Assembly (NCBI GenBank): GCA_030614035.1
Contig: JAUWKW010000082.1
Location: 1 to 6,599, forward strand
Length of the DNA stretch: 6,599 nt
Source of the DNA: Chromatiales bacterium
GTDB taxonomy: Bacteria; Pseudomonadota; Gammaproteobacteria; Steroidobacterales; GCA-2729495
Direction: 5' to 3'
Part shown: positions 1 to 5,095 of the stretch, piece after piece
Numbering within the stretch: position 1 is the first letter of the stretch
Layout: every line of letters starts with the position of its first letter
Translations under genes and position numbers: made by a program
The notes under the pieces: generated by a model
What the model was told of the DNA's origin: nothing
The model's database searches: none
What the model saw: the letters and a program-made list of their open reading frames with translations, nothing else

Positions 1-79
1 AATTTAAGTCACCCACTACGACCAGATTGTTCGTTTTCGCGCCCGATTTGCGCGCGGTATTTTGTTATGGAGGCCAAAC
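1..79 (+). promoter_or_regulatory. 5' leader / upstream region of the cold-shock gene
   Basis: This is the only noncoding sequence before the cold-shock gene and must hold at least part of its leader. It contains a short GC-rich inverted repeat (arms CGCGC at 38-42 and GCGCG at 50-54, 7-base loop) followed by an AT-rich stretch (58-68), then the Shine-Dalgarno GGAGG at 69-73. Cold-shock genes often carry long structured leaders that act as RNA thermosensors; that is family knowledge. Whether this hairpin does so, or instead belongs to an upstream gene's terminator, cannot be decided here. No convincing -35/-10 pair was found. Confidence 0.35.
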
Positions 80-283
80 ATGGCTATAGGAACTGTTAAA
101 TGGTTTAACCCCGCCAAGGGGTTTGGATTCATCCAGCCGGAATCCGGCGACAACGATGTTTTCGTACACGTCAGTGCGGTTGAGGCGGCCGGCATGGGCA
201 CGCTGGCCGAAGGTCAGCGCGTCAGCTACGACGTCGTCACCGAGCGCGGCAAAACCGCGGCTGGCAACCTGAAAGCAGCCTGA
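80..283 (+). CDS. csp: Cold-shock protein, CspA family (67 aa)
   Basis: Small single-domain OB-fold protein that binds single-stranded RNA and DNA in the cytoplasm. Members of the family melt mRNA secondary structure, on cold shock or constitutively. The cold-shock domain fills the whole protein: GTVKWFN at residues 4-10, the RNP1 motif KGFGFIQP at 13-20 and the RNP2 motif VFVHVS at 27-32, with the aromatic nucleic-acid-stacking residues W8, F15, F17, F28 and H30 present. The length of 67 aa is normal. The ATG at 80 was chosen because GGAGG sits 6 bases upstream and because it gives the usual MA-GTVKWF start; an in-frame TTG at 62 would add six residues not seen in the family. It is monocistronic: a strong terminator follows and the next gene is convergent. 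Whether it is cold-induced cannot be read from the sequence. Confidence 0.97.
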   Translation: MAIGTVKWFNPAKGFGFIQPESGDNDVFVHVSAVEAAGMGTLAEGQRVSYDVVTERGKTAAGNLKAA

Positions 284-325
284 CCACGCAAACGTGGTGC
301 TGTGAAGCGCCCGTTTCGTGACTAA

Positions 326-354
326 GGAGGCGGTCCTTTGGGGCCGCCTTTTTT
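326..354 (+). terminator. Rho-independent terminator of the cold-shock gene
   Basis: A 9-bp stem (328-336 with 341-349, one G-T pair) closes a 4-base TTTG loop and runs straight into a T tract (349-354). It lies about 43 bases after the csp stop codon. The shape is textbook for an intrinsic terminator on the + strand. In the other direction there is no matching T tract, so it is unlikely to end etfA transcription arriving from the right. Confidence 0.9.
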
Positions 355-366
355 ATTCCTGTCTTG

Positions 367-383
367 CTCGCGCAAGCCGCGAG
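367..383. repeat. Short GC-rich stem-loop between convergent genes
   Basis: Perfect 6-bp inverted repeat (CTCGCG at 367-372, CGCGAG at 378-383) with a 5-base loop. It has no T tract on either side, so it is not a standard intrinsic terminator. It might stabilise the 3' end of the etfBA transcript or do nothing. Inverted repeats of this size occur by chance in GC-rich DNA. Confidence 0.3.
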
Positions 384-389
384 GCCATC

Positions 390-430
390 GTCCTGAACGT
401 CCGCTTATGGCCGAAAGCAGACAGTCCTGA
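390..430. repeat. Imperfect palindrome flanked by 7-bp direct repeats (dispersed intergenic repeat candidate)
   Basis: The core has arms GTCCGCTT (399-406) and AAGCAGAC (415-422), which pair in 7 of 8 positions (the exception is C402 against A419) around an 8-base centre. The core is bracketed by an identical 7-mer, GTCCTGA, at 390-396 and 424-430. It lies in the gap between convergent genes, a typical site for small dispersed palindromic repeats. The last 11 bases of the window (6589-6599) match the reverse complement of 413-423 at 10 of 11 positions, suggesting a second copy. The direct repeats could be a target-site duplication or part of the unit. Identity as a genome-wide family is inference. 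Confidence 0.5.
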
Positions 431-528
431 GGGTGTTTAGTCCGTGCCGATTCGCTGAATTTGCGACTGGATGTCTTTCCTGGCTTCGCTGACCAACTGA
501 ATGTTAATACCAGTGGCGGGATCGAGCC

Positions 529-1470
529 TCAGCCGAGACGTTTCTCGAGTTCGGGAATGATTTCAAATAGGTCGCCGACCAGTCCAATGTCTGCGATCTC
601 GAAGATTGGTGCTTCGGGGTCTTTATTTACAGCGACGATGGTGCCGGCATCCTTGATCCCGGTCAGGTGTTGTATCGCGCCTGAAATTCCAAACGCGATA
701 TACAGGTCCGGAGCGATGATTTTTCCGGTTTGACCAATCTGCATGTCGTTCGGCACGAAACCGGCGTCAACCGCGGCACGCGATGCACCGACTCCGGCTC
801 CGAGCTTGTCCGCGAGCTTGTACAGTATTTCGAAGTTATCGCTGCTGCCGACGCCACGGCCGCCGGATATCACGACGCGGGCACTTTGCAGATCGGGCCG
901 TTCTCCGACGTCTGATTTCAGCTCCACGAACCGGGTATGCGACGGCGCTTCGGCACTTGGCGAGGCGCTTTCGACCGATGCGGAGTTACCTGTTTCTGCG
1001 GCGCTATACGACGCCACTCGAACGGTGGCAACAACGGTTTGATTCGCCGGTACTTCGACAGTAAGGATCGCATTGCCGGCATAAATGGGGCGCTTGAAGC
1101 GCCTGGGTCCGTCGACTGCCATGATGTCGCTGACCTGGCTGACGCCTAACAATGCAGCGACGCGTGGCATCAGGTCTTTGCCAAACGTGGTTGAAGGCCC
1201 TAATACGTAGTCATAATCCGCGGCCAGTTCAGCCAGTTCGGGAGCCAATAAAGCTGCCAGCGCGTGCTCGTGCTCCGGCTTTTCTACCGTCAGCACCCGC
1301 GCTACGCCGTTGATCCCGGCCGCCTCGCTCGCTGCTGCGGCGACTGAATTGCCGAATACGACGACATCGGCCCCGGTATCGTCGATTTCACAAGCGCAGC
1401 TGACGCATTTCGCTGTGCTGGGGTTCAGTGTTGCGCCGGTGGTTTCGGCAACGATTAGTACTGTACTCAT
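529..1470 (-). CDS. etfA: Electron transfer flavoprotein alpha subunit (313 aa)
   Basis: FAD-binding subunit of the soluble EtfAB heterodimer. It receives electrons from acyl-CoA and other flavin dehydrogenases and delivers them to membrane ETF:quinone oxidoreductase. The N-terminal half (about 1-160) is the ETF alpha/beta domain; a low-complexity Ala/Ser-rich linker spans about 156-177; the FAD domain is 195-313. The ETF-alpha signature runs from L256 to N282 ([13 protein letters not shown] at 256-268). Residues equivalent to the human FAD contacts R249, T266, H286, N300 and D318 are present as R231, T248, H268, N282 and D300, all at a constant offset of 18. The length is normal for bacterial EtfA. 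The ATG at 1470 gives the usual start; its Shine-Dalgarno (GGAA, about 10 bases upstream) is weak, and with only 42 bases to the etfB stop, expression probably depends on the shared transcript. No clear terminator follows it. Confidence 0.97.
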   Translation of the reverse strand: MSTVLIVAETTGATLNPSTAKCVSCACEIDDTGADVVVFGNSVAAAASEAAGINGVARVLTVEKPEHEHALAALLAPELAELAADYDYVLGPSTTFGKDLMPRVAALLGVSQVSDIMAVDGPRRFKRPIYAGNAILTVEVPANQTVVATVRVASYSAAETGNSASVESASPSAEAPSHTRFVELKSDVGERPDLQSARVVISGGRGVGSSDNFEILYKLADKLGAGVGASRAAVDAGFVPNDMQIGQTGKIIAPDLYIAFGISGAIQHLTGIKDAGTIVAVNKDPEAPIFEIADIGLVGDLFEIIPELEKRLG

Positions 1471-1512
1471 GTTGTTATTTCCGAAAATGTAGAGTGACGC
1501 ATGACGAACTGA

Positions 1513-2265
1513 TCAGTTCAGTAGCCCCTTGTCCTTCAGTGCCGCGACAAGACCGTCCACGTCGCTTACCCGGACGCCTTTTGCTCTCACCGGCGGTGGT
1601 TCAACGCTGATGGTTTGCAGGCTCGCGGTCGCGTCGACTCCTAACTCGGCTAAAGGGATTGTCTCCAGCGGCTTTTTCTTTGCTTTCATGATATCGGGCA
1701 GCTTGACGTAGCGCGGCTCGTTCAGCCTGAGGTCACTCGTCACCACGGCCGGAAGGTCAATTTCGACGGTTTCCAGGCCGGCATCGATTTCGCGCGTCAC
1801 CTGCGCCGTATCACCGCTGAGCTTCAACACCGAGGCGAACGTCGCTTGCGGTCGCCCCCACAGCGCTGCCAACATTGGCCCGGTCTGACTGTTGTCGTCG
1901 TCAATGGCCTGCTTGCCTAGTAGCACCAGCCCGGGATTCTCTTTTTCGAGCAGCTTGAGCATGATCCGGGCGACAGTCAGGGGCTCGATGTCGCCATCGG
2001 TCTCGACCAGGATCGCCCGGTCGGCTCCCATTGCCAGGCCGGTGCGCAACTGTTGCTGCGTATCCGCCGGGCCGATGGTCACCGCGATGACCTCGTTGGC
2101 TTCACCCCGTTCCTTGATCCGCAATGCTTCTTCGAGCGCGATTTCGTCAAACGGATTGATGCTCATCTTGACGCCATCCGTCACGACGCCGGAATTGTCC
2201 GGCTTGACGCGGATTCGGACGTTGTAGTCGACGACTCGCTTCAGGCCAACGAGAATTTTTTCCAT
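1513..2265 (-). CDS. etfB: Electron transfer flavoprotein beta subunit (250 aa)
   Basis: Partner of EtfA in the cytoplasmic electron-transfer flavoprotein; it binds structural AMP and docks onto dehydrogenases. Landmarks: VKRV-like start GLKRVVDY (7-14), [13 protein letters not shown] (35-47), the nucleotide-binding stretch [15 protein letters not shown] (115-129), the family signature [11 protein letters not shown] (158-168), LRLNEPRY (179-186), and the recognition loop [11 protein letters not shown] (189-199). L189 corresponds to human Leu195, which inserts into partner dehydrogenases. The close match to the mitochondrial protein points to a classical housekeeping ETF rather than an electron-bifurcating one; that is inference from overall similarity. 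The ATG at 2265 is preceded by GGAG about 8 bases upstream. It is the first gene of an etfB-etfA operon transcribed away from the divergent region 2266-2574. Confidence 0.97.
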   Translation of the reverse strand: MEKILVGLKRVVDYNVRIRVKPDNSGVVTDGVKMSINPFDEIALEEALRIKERGEANEVIAVTIGPADTQQQLRTGLAMGADRAILVETDGDIEPLTVARIMLKLLEKENPGLVLLGKQAIDDDNSQTGPMLAALWGRPQATFASVLKLSGDTAQVTREIDAGLETVEIDLPAVVTSDLRLNEPRYVKLPDIMKAKKKPLETIPLAELGVDATASLQTISVEPPPVRAKGVRVSDVDGLVAALKDKGLLN

Positions 2266-2355
2266 TTGTTGCTCCGGGTATGATCCCTGTGCGTATTTTT
2301 CAGCCGGTTCCGGGTAGCCGGCACGCCATTCTCCGCAATTTGCTACTGCCGGGAA

Positions 2356-2375
2356 GCCCCTTCAGTTGGAGGGGC
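2356..2375. repeat. Compact hairpin in the etfB upstream region
   Basis: Arms GCCCCTTC (2356-2363) and GGAGGGGC (2368-2375) pair over 8 bp with one G-T pair around a 4-base AGTT loop. On the + strand it is followed by ACGACAAAAA and on the - strand by no T tract, so it is not a simple terminator. It lies 91 bases upstream of the etfB start and could sit in the etfB leader RNA or form part of a protein-binding site. The role is unknown. Confidence 0.45.
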
Positions 2376-2415
2376 ACGACAAAAACGGGGTATTCTCCAC
2401 TATCCGGAACTGTCT

Positions 2416-2443
2416 ATACAACCCGGCACGAGTGGGGTTGTAT
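2416..2443. promoter_or_regulatory. Perfect 9+9 inverted repeat, candidate operator
   Basis: ATACAACCC (2416-2424) and GGGTTGTAT (2435-2443) are exact reverse complements separated by 10 bases, giving centres 19 bp apart, about two helical turns. That spacing suits a dimeric repressor such as a TetR-type protein binding one DNA face. It lies midway between the divergent genes and overlaps a possible rightward -10 (TATACA) and TTGTAT on the other strand. No regulator gene is in view to match it. Alternatively it is an RNA hairpin in the leader of the rightward transcript. The symmetry is seen directly; the regulatory role is inferred. Confidence 0.5.
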
Positions 2444-2574
2444 GCGCGCTGGCCGGGATGTCGTCCATCGATGAACGCGGACACCGATTATCGAATGCCC
2501 AATATCCATCCAGCCATGAGGCCTGGACCGGATATCCGTGCACAAGCGCGACTAGCAGCAGAGGAGGCCATAGG

Positions 2575-2850
2575 ATGAGTAACCAATCGTCAATCTTTGC
2601 GAAGTATCCGGAGTTTGTTCGTTGTGCCTGGCTGGCCATCGTGGGGCTGATCTGGTTATGGGCCGGCGCTTGGGTGGTCGCGATCGTCGGAATCAGTGAC
2701 GATTTCGCGCTGGGCCTGGCCGGATTCATTTCCTATGTGTTGCTGTGGATACTGCCCACGGTGGGAGTGTTTATCCTGGCTGGCCTGGCCGCAAACAAAG
2801 GCCTGGAGCAGCGGATGAATCAACAGGGGGGTACCCCGCCCCAACTATGA
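2575..2850 (+). CDS. Small two-helix membrane protein, unknown function (91 aa)
   Basis: I do not recognise a named family. The protein has a short polar N-terminus (1-15), a Trp-rich hydrophobic segment at about 17-40 (containing LIWLWAGAW), a short acidic turn (S41, D42, D43), a second hydrophobic segment at about 45-72, and a polar, Gln/Pro-rich tail (75-91). It is therefore predicted to be an inner-membrane hairpin with both ends on the same side. The start at 2575 was chosen because GGAGG (2563-2567) lies 7 bases upstream; an ATG at 2458 in the same frame would add 39 residues with no membrane or family features and no ribosome binding site. Its stop codon overlaps the ATG of the sulfurtransferase gene by 4 bases, which indicates translational coupling. 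A partner or regulatory role for the sulfurtransferase is possible but is only an inference from context. Confidence 0.85.
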   Translation: MSNQSSIFAKYPEFVRCAWLAIVGLIWLWAGAWVVAIVGISDDFALGLAGFISYVLLWILPTVGVFILAGLAANKGLEQRMNQQGGTPPQL

Positions 2851-3695
2851 TCTTCGAATCAGCGCTGGTCTCCGCGGACCAATTGGCAGGGAAACTCGGG
2901 TCTTCGGGGCTGGCCGTGCTCGACTGCCGGTTCAGTCTGCTCGACCCTGAGGCAGGGCGAAAGGCCTATCTGGAGGGCCATATTCCCGGCGCTAGCTATG
3001 CGGATCTGGACCGGGATTTGGCCGGACCGATCGGTCCCGCCACCGGCCGTCATCCGTTACCGGCGGCGAGCGATTTTCAACGCCGACTGGGCGCGTGGGG
3101 GATTGATCGGCAAAGTACTGTGGTGGTTTATGACGATGTCGGCGGCGCGATCGCCGCGCGCGCGTGGTGGCTATTGAAATGGTTGGGCCATCCAGAGGCG
3201 GCACTGCTCGATGGCGGGTTGCCCGCCTGGTTCGCCGGCAACCACCCATTGGAGACGGACACGCCTGAGCCGCAAGCGCAACGTTACATCGGCACGCCAG
3301 ACCAACGGCGGGTTTATGACACTGCCGCGCTCGAGGCCGGCCTGCGCGACAGAACGATCGTATTGCTGGATGCTCGCGATGAACCGCGTTTTCGCGGTCA
3401 GCAAGAACCGATAGATACCGCGGCGGGACATGTGCCAGGAGCGATTAACGCGCCGTTTCAGCACAACCTGAACGCTGATGGCCGGTTTCGGCCGTCTGCG
3501 GCGCTGGCCGAGCTTTATGCGCCCATGATCGGCAACCGATCCGCAGACGCGGTCGTGTGTATGTGTGGCTCGGGTGTAACGGCCTGCCACAATATTTTTG
3601 CGATAGAGCGGGCCGGCTATGGTGGCCCGTCGCTTTACGCCGGTTCGTGGAGCGAGTGGATTCGCTCGGGCAACCGACCGATCGCAACGGCCTGA
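2847..3695 (+). CDS. sseA: 3-mercaptopyruvate / thiosulfate sulfurtransferase, tandem rhodanese domains (282 aa)
   Basis: Transfers sulfane sulfur from 3-mercaptopyruvate (or thiosulfate) through a cysteine persulfide to cyanide or other thiol acceptors. It has two rhodanese domains: an inactive N-terminal one (about 8-135, with LDCRF at 25-29, EGHIPGA at 43-49 and LDGGLPAW at 121-128) and a catalytic C-terminal one (about 155-278, with LLDARDEPRF at 173-182 and AGHVPGA at 193-199). The active-site loop is CGSGVT at 240-245 with catalytic C240. CGSGVT is typical of mercaptopyruvate sulfurtransferases, whereas thiosulfate-preferring rhodaneses usually carry a basic CRKGVT loop, so mercaptopyruvate is the likelier substrate. 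There is no signal peptide, so it is cytoplasmic. The length matches E. coli SseA. The ATG at 2847 overlaps the preceding stop codon (ATGA), and a G-rich run at 2825-2831 is a distant ribosome site. A longer in-frame start at 2745 would lie inside the upstream gene and is unlikely. Confidence 0.93.
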   Translation: MIFESALVSADQLAGKLGSSGLAVLDCRFSLLDPEAGRKAYLEGHIPGASYADLDRDLAGPIGPATGRHPLPAASDFQRRLGAWGIDRQSTVVVYDDVGGAIAARAWWLLKWLGHPEAALLDGGLPAWFAGNHPLETDTPEPQAQRYIGTPDQRRVYDTAALEAGLRDRTIVLLDARDEPRFRGQQEPIDTAAGHVPGAINAPFQHNLNADGRFRPSAALAELYAPMIGNRSADAVVCMCGSGVTACHNIFAIERAGYGGPSLYAGSWSEWIRSGNRPIATA

Positions 3696-3755
3696 AACCC
3701 TGGACGGTGGGCTGCGCTGCGGTCGAGCTGCAAAAGGAGGCCAAGCGTCAGCACC

Positions 3756-4304
3756 ATGCATGCGACACATCGTAGGCGCGTAAACACCGTTCACCGGGCG
3801 CCCGGTTTAGTGCAGGCGGGGTTAATAATCGTCTACATTACCGGCTGCGCCACTAACGGTGATCAGAAATCTGCTTACGATGAACCCCAGGAATATTCTG
3901 CAGGTTCAGCCTGTTTTTACGCGAGCCAGGCCAGTGACTGGACCGTACTCGACCGGTCGACCCTCATTGTCTATGCTCCGAGCAAGTCACATGCGTTTCG
4001 TGTTGACGTCGGTCCCGGCGCGTCAGATCTGCGGTGGGCCGACAGTCTCGCCTTCGTGTCCAGAAGCAACCGGATCTGTGGGCGCGCGGGAGACCGGATC
4101 GTGACGCCAACGGGCACGGCGAACCGAAGCTACACGGTCCTAGGAGTCACGCGCCTTGATTCGGCCGCGCTGGAGGGATTGTTGGCAACCTATGGCAAAG
4201 CCTCGGAGCAGGTGGAGCCGGTCGAGTCGCCGGGTGCCACAATCGAGCGCGAGCTGGGCAGCGTCGAGGCGGATCCCAAAGATGAACAACAATCTGAGAA
4301 TTGA
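3756..4304 (+). CDS. Predicted lipoprotein, DUF6491-like (182 aa)
   Basis: The N-terminus is basic (RRR at 6-8), followed by a hydrophobic stretch (about 17-29) and a lipobox-like ITGC with C31 as the probable lipidated cysteine, so the mature protein is likely membrane-anchored in the periplasm. The core (about 50-145) has the pattern I associate with DUF6491: a conserved Cys near the start (C53), DWTVLDRSTLIVY (61-73), DLRWADSLAFVSRSN (91-105), RICGRAGD (106-113). C53 and C108 could form a disulfide. The family has no known function. The tail after about 148 is acidic and probably disordered. The ATG at 3756 has a strong AAAAGGAGG (3732-3740), but the spacing of 15 bases is long; no better in-frame start is seen before the hydrophobic segment. 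It begins 60 bases after the sulfurtransferase and ends 18 bases before the next gene. The family call is from memory and of moderate certainty. Confidence 0.78.
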   Translation: MHATHRRRVNTVHRAPGLVQAGLIIVYITGCATNGDQKSAYDEPQEYSAGSACFYASQASDWTVLDRSTLIVYAPSKSHAFRVDVGPGASDLRWADSLAFVSRSNRICGRAGDRIVTPTGTANRSYTVLGVTRLDSAALEGLLATYGKASEQVEPVESPGATIERELGSVEADPKDEQQSEN

Positions 4305-4322
4305 CAGGCTGAGGATCAAGCA

Positions 4323-5060
4323 ATGAATGACATTTTGCAGCGGGATCACCGCTCTGTTCGGGGCACGATTCGCTACACCAGCAAGAAGCCAGACCGAATG
4401 GACCAGGAGCGCGGTCGCGAGTATTTCATGATTAATGTGCACAGCGACGGCAAGAGAACCTGCATTGCGCATTCGGAGATTGACGACCGGCCGAGCGTCA
4501 TGCGGGACATCACCTACAGTATCGATGAGGACTGGTATCCGATGGATTGCTTCGTACGGCTGACGGTCGACGATCGCTTCATGGGCACGGGCTGGTTTCG
4601 GTTTGGCCCGGATTTCGCTGAATGCGAGACCAACACGTCGCTCGACGGCCGCGTCAGCCAGCGCATGGAAACCAACGGACGGCTGAGAACCTTCCAGAAT
4701 CATGCGATCGTTTGTGACGCATGGCATATGCGATTGTTCGACAGGTCCAAGGGCCCGGAGGTGCAAAGCATTGACGAGATGCTGTTGTCATCGCCGGATC
4801 ACCGCGGCGCCACCGGTCCGATGCTGTTTCGTATCGGTTTTGGCTGCGAATATGTTGGTGAGGAGCGCATAGAGGTTGAGGCGGGCGAATTCGACTCGTT
4901 GCATTATCGGTTCGTATCGTCACCTGGATTGCCCGAAGCGCATCCGCCGTACGACATTTGGACCACCTCCGATGGCGATTTCATTTTTCTCAAAGGCGAC
5001 ATCGGCGGTTACATGCAGACCTATTACGAGCTGGTCGAGTTGAAGCATAGTAAGGGCTGA
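4323..5060 (+). CDS. Conserved-looking hypothetical protein, soluble (245 aa)
   Basis: I cannot assign this to a named family. It has no signal peptide and no membrane segment, so a cytoplasmic location is likely. The sequence is rich in short alternating hydrophobic/polar stretches and aromatic residues, suggesting a mainly beta fold. Distinctive stretches are HSEIDDRPSVMRD (50-62), FMGTGWFRFG (86-95), LLSSPDHRGATGP (154-166), EAGEFDSLHYRF (186-197), PPYDIWTTSDGDF (208-220) and GGYMQTYYELVEL (228-240). The C-terminal part, with a G-x-F-x-x-x-H-Y-R motif followed by a W in a beta strand, loosely recalls the barrel family DUF3108, but this is weak. The coding assignment rests on the good Shine-Dalgarno (GAGGA at 4311-4315, 7 bases before the ATG), its fit between same-strand neighbours (18 bases after the lipoprotein gene, 35 before the permease) and consistent codon use. 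Confidence 0.85.
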   Translation: MNDILQRDHRSVRGTIRYTSKKPDRMDQERGREYFMINVHSDGKRTCIAHSEIDDRPSVMRDITYSIDEDWYPMDCFVRLTVDDRFMGTGWFRFGPDFAECETNTSLDGRVSQRMETNGRLRTFQNHAIVCDAWHMRLFDRSKGPEVQSIDEMLLSSPDHRGATGPMLFRIGFGCEYVGEERIEVEAGEFDSLHYRFVSSPGLPEAHPPYDIWTTSDGDFIFLKGDIGGYMQTYYELVELKHSKG

Positions 5061-5078
5061 GCGCTTCTTGCTCACACC

Positions 5079-5090
5079 GGGGGAGGTGAT
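5079..5090 (+). promoter_or_regulatory. Very strong Shine-Dalgarno before the permease gene
   Basis: The stretch GGAGGTGAT at 5082-5090 is nearly the full complement of the 16S rRNA 3' end, and the GGAGG core lies 9 bases before the ATG at 5096. It fixes the start at one of two adjacent ATG codons (5096 or 5099) and predicts efficient initiation independent of the upstream gene. Confidence 0.75.
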
Positions 5091-5095
5091 CGGAA

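Larger units (their letters stand above)
2266..2574. promoter_or_regulatory. Divergent intergenic control region between etfB and the membrane-protein/sulfurtransferase genes
   Basis: 309 bases without a convincing gene; short open frames here lack ribosome binding sites and family features. It must carry the etfBA promoter (leftward) and probably one for the genes to the right. Near etfB is its Shine-Dalgarno (GGAG on the - strand). It also holds a hairpin (2356-2375) and a perfect long inverted repeat (2416-2443), described separately. TATACA at 2415-2420 could be a rightward -10 and lies on the inverted repeat's left arm, but no good -35 sits at the right distance (ATTCTC at 2392-2397 is poor). 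The GGAGG at 2563-2567 belongs to the next gene. Confidence 0.6.

Noticed and set aside
62..79. TTG start extending the cold-shock protein by six residues
   Set aside because: The ribosome binding site at 69-73 lies inside this extension and fits the ATG at 80, which also gives the family's usual N-terminus.
156..201. Idea that the Ala/Ser-rich part of EtfA (about residues 156-177, DNA 940-1005) is an insertion
   Set aside because: Bacterial EtfA proteins vary in length and composition in the linker between the two domains, and total length is normal.
461..733. 90-codon open frame on the + strand
   Set aside because: Mostly antisense to the 3' end of etfA, with no plausible start signal.
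2280..2474. 64-codon open frame in the divergent region (+ strand)
   Set aside because: No Shine-Dalgarno, no domain-like pattern, and it covers both dyad structures; better read as control DNA.
2400..2729. 109-codon open frame on the - strand overlapping the divergent region
   Set aside because: It runs antisense through the two-helix protein gene and lacks a ribosome binding site and any family feature.
2745..2846. Longer N-terminus for the sulfurtransferase
   Set aside because: It would overlap the membrane-protein gene by more than 100 bases and adds Gly/Pro-rich sequence absent from the family; the ATGA overlap start is far more likely.
3171..3794. 207-codon open frame on the - strand
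   Set aside because: Antisense to the well-supported sulfurtransferase; Arg/Pro-rich composition typical of a shadow frame.
4140..4766. 208-codon open frame on the - strand
   Set aside because: Overlaps two same-strand genes with good ribosome binding sites on the + strand; no recognisable features.
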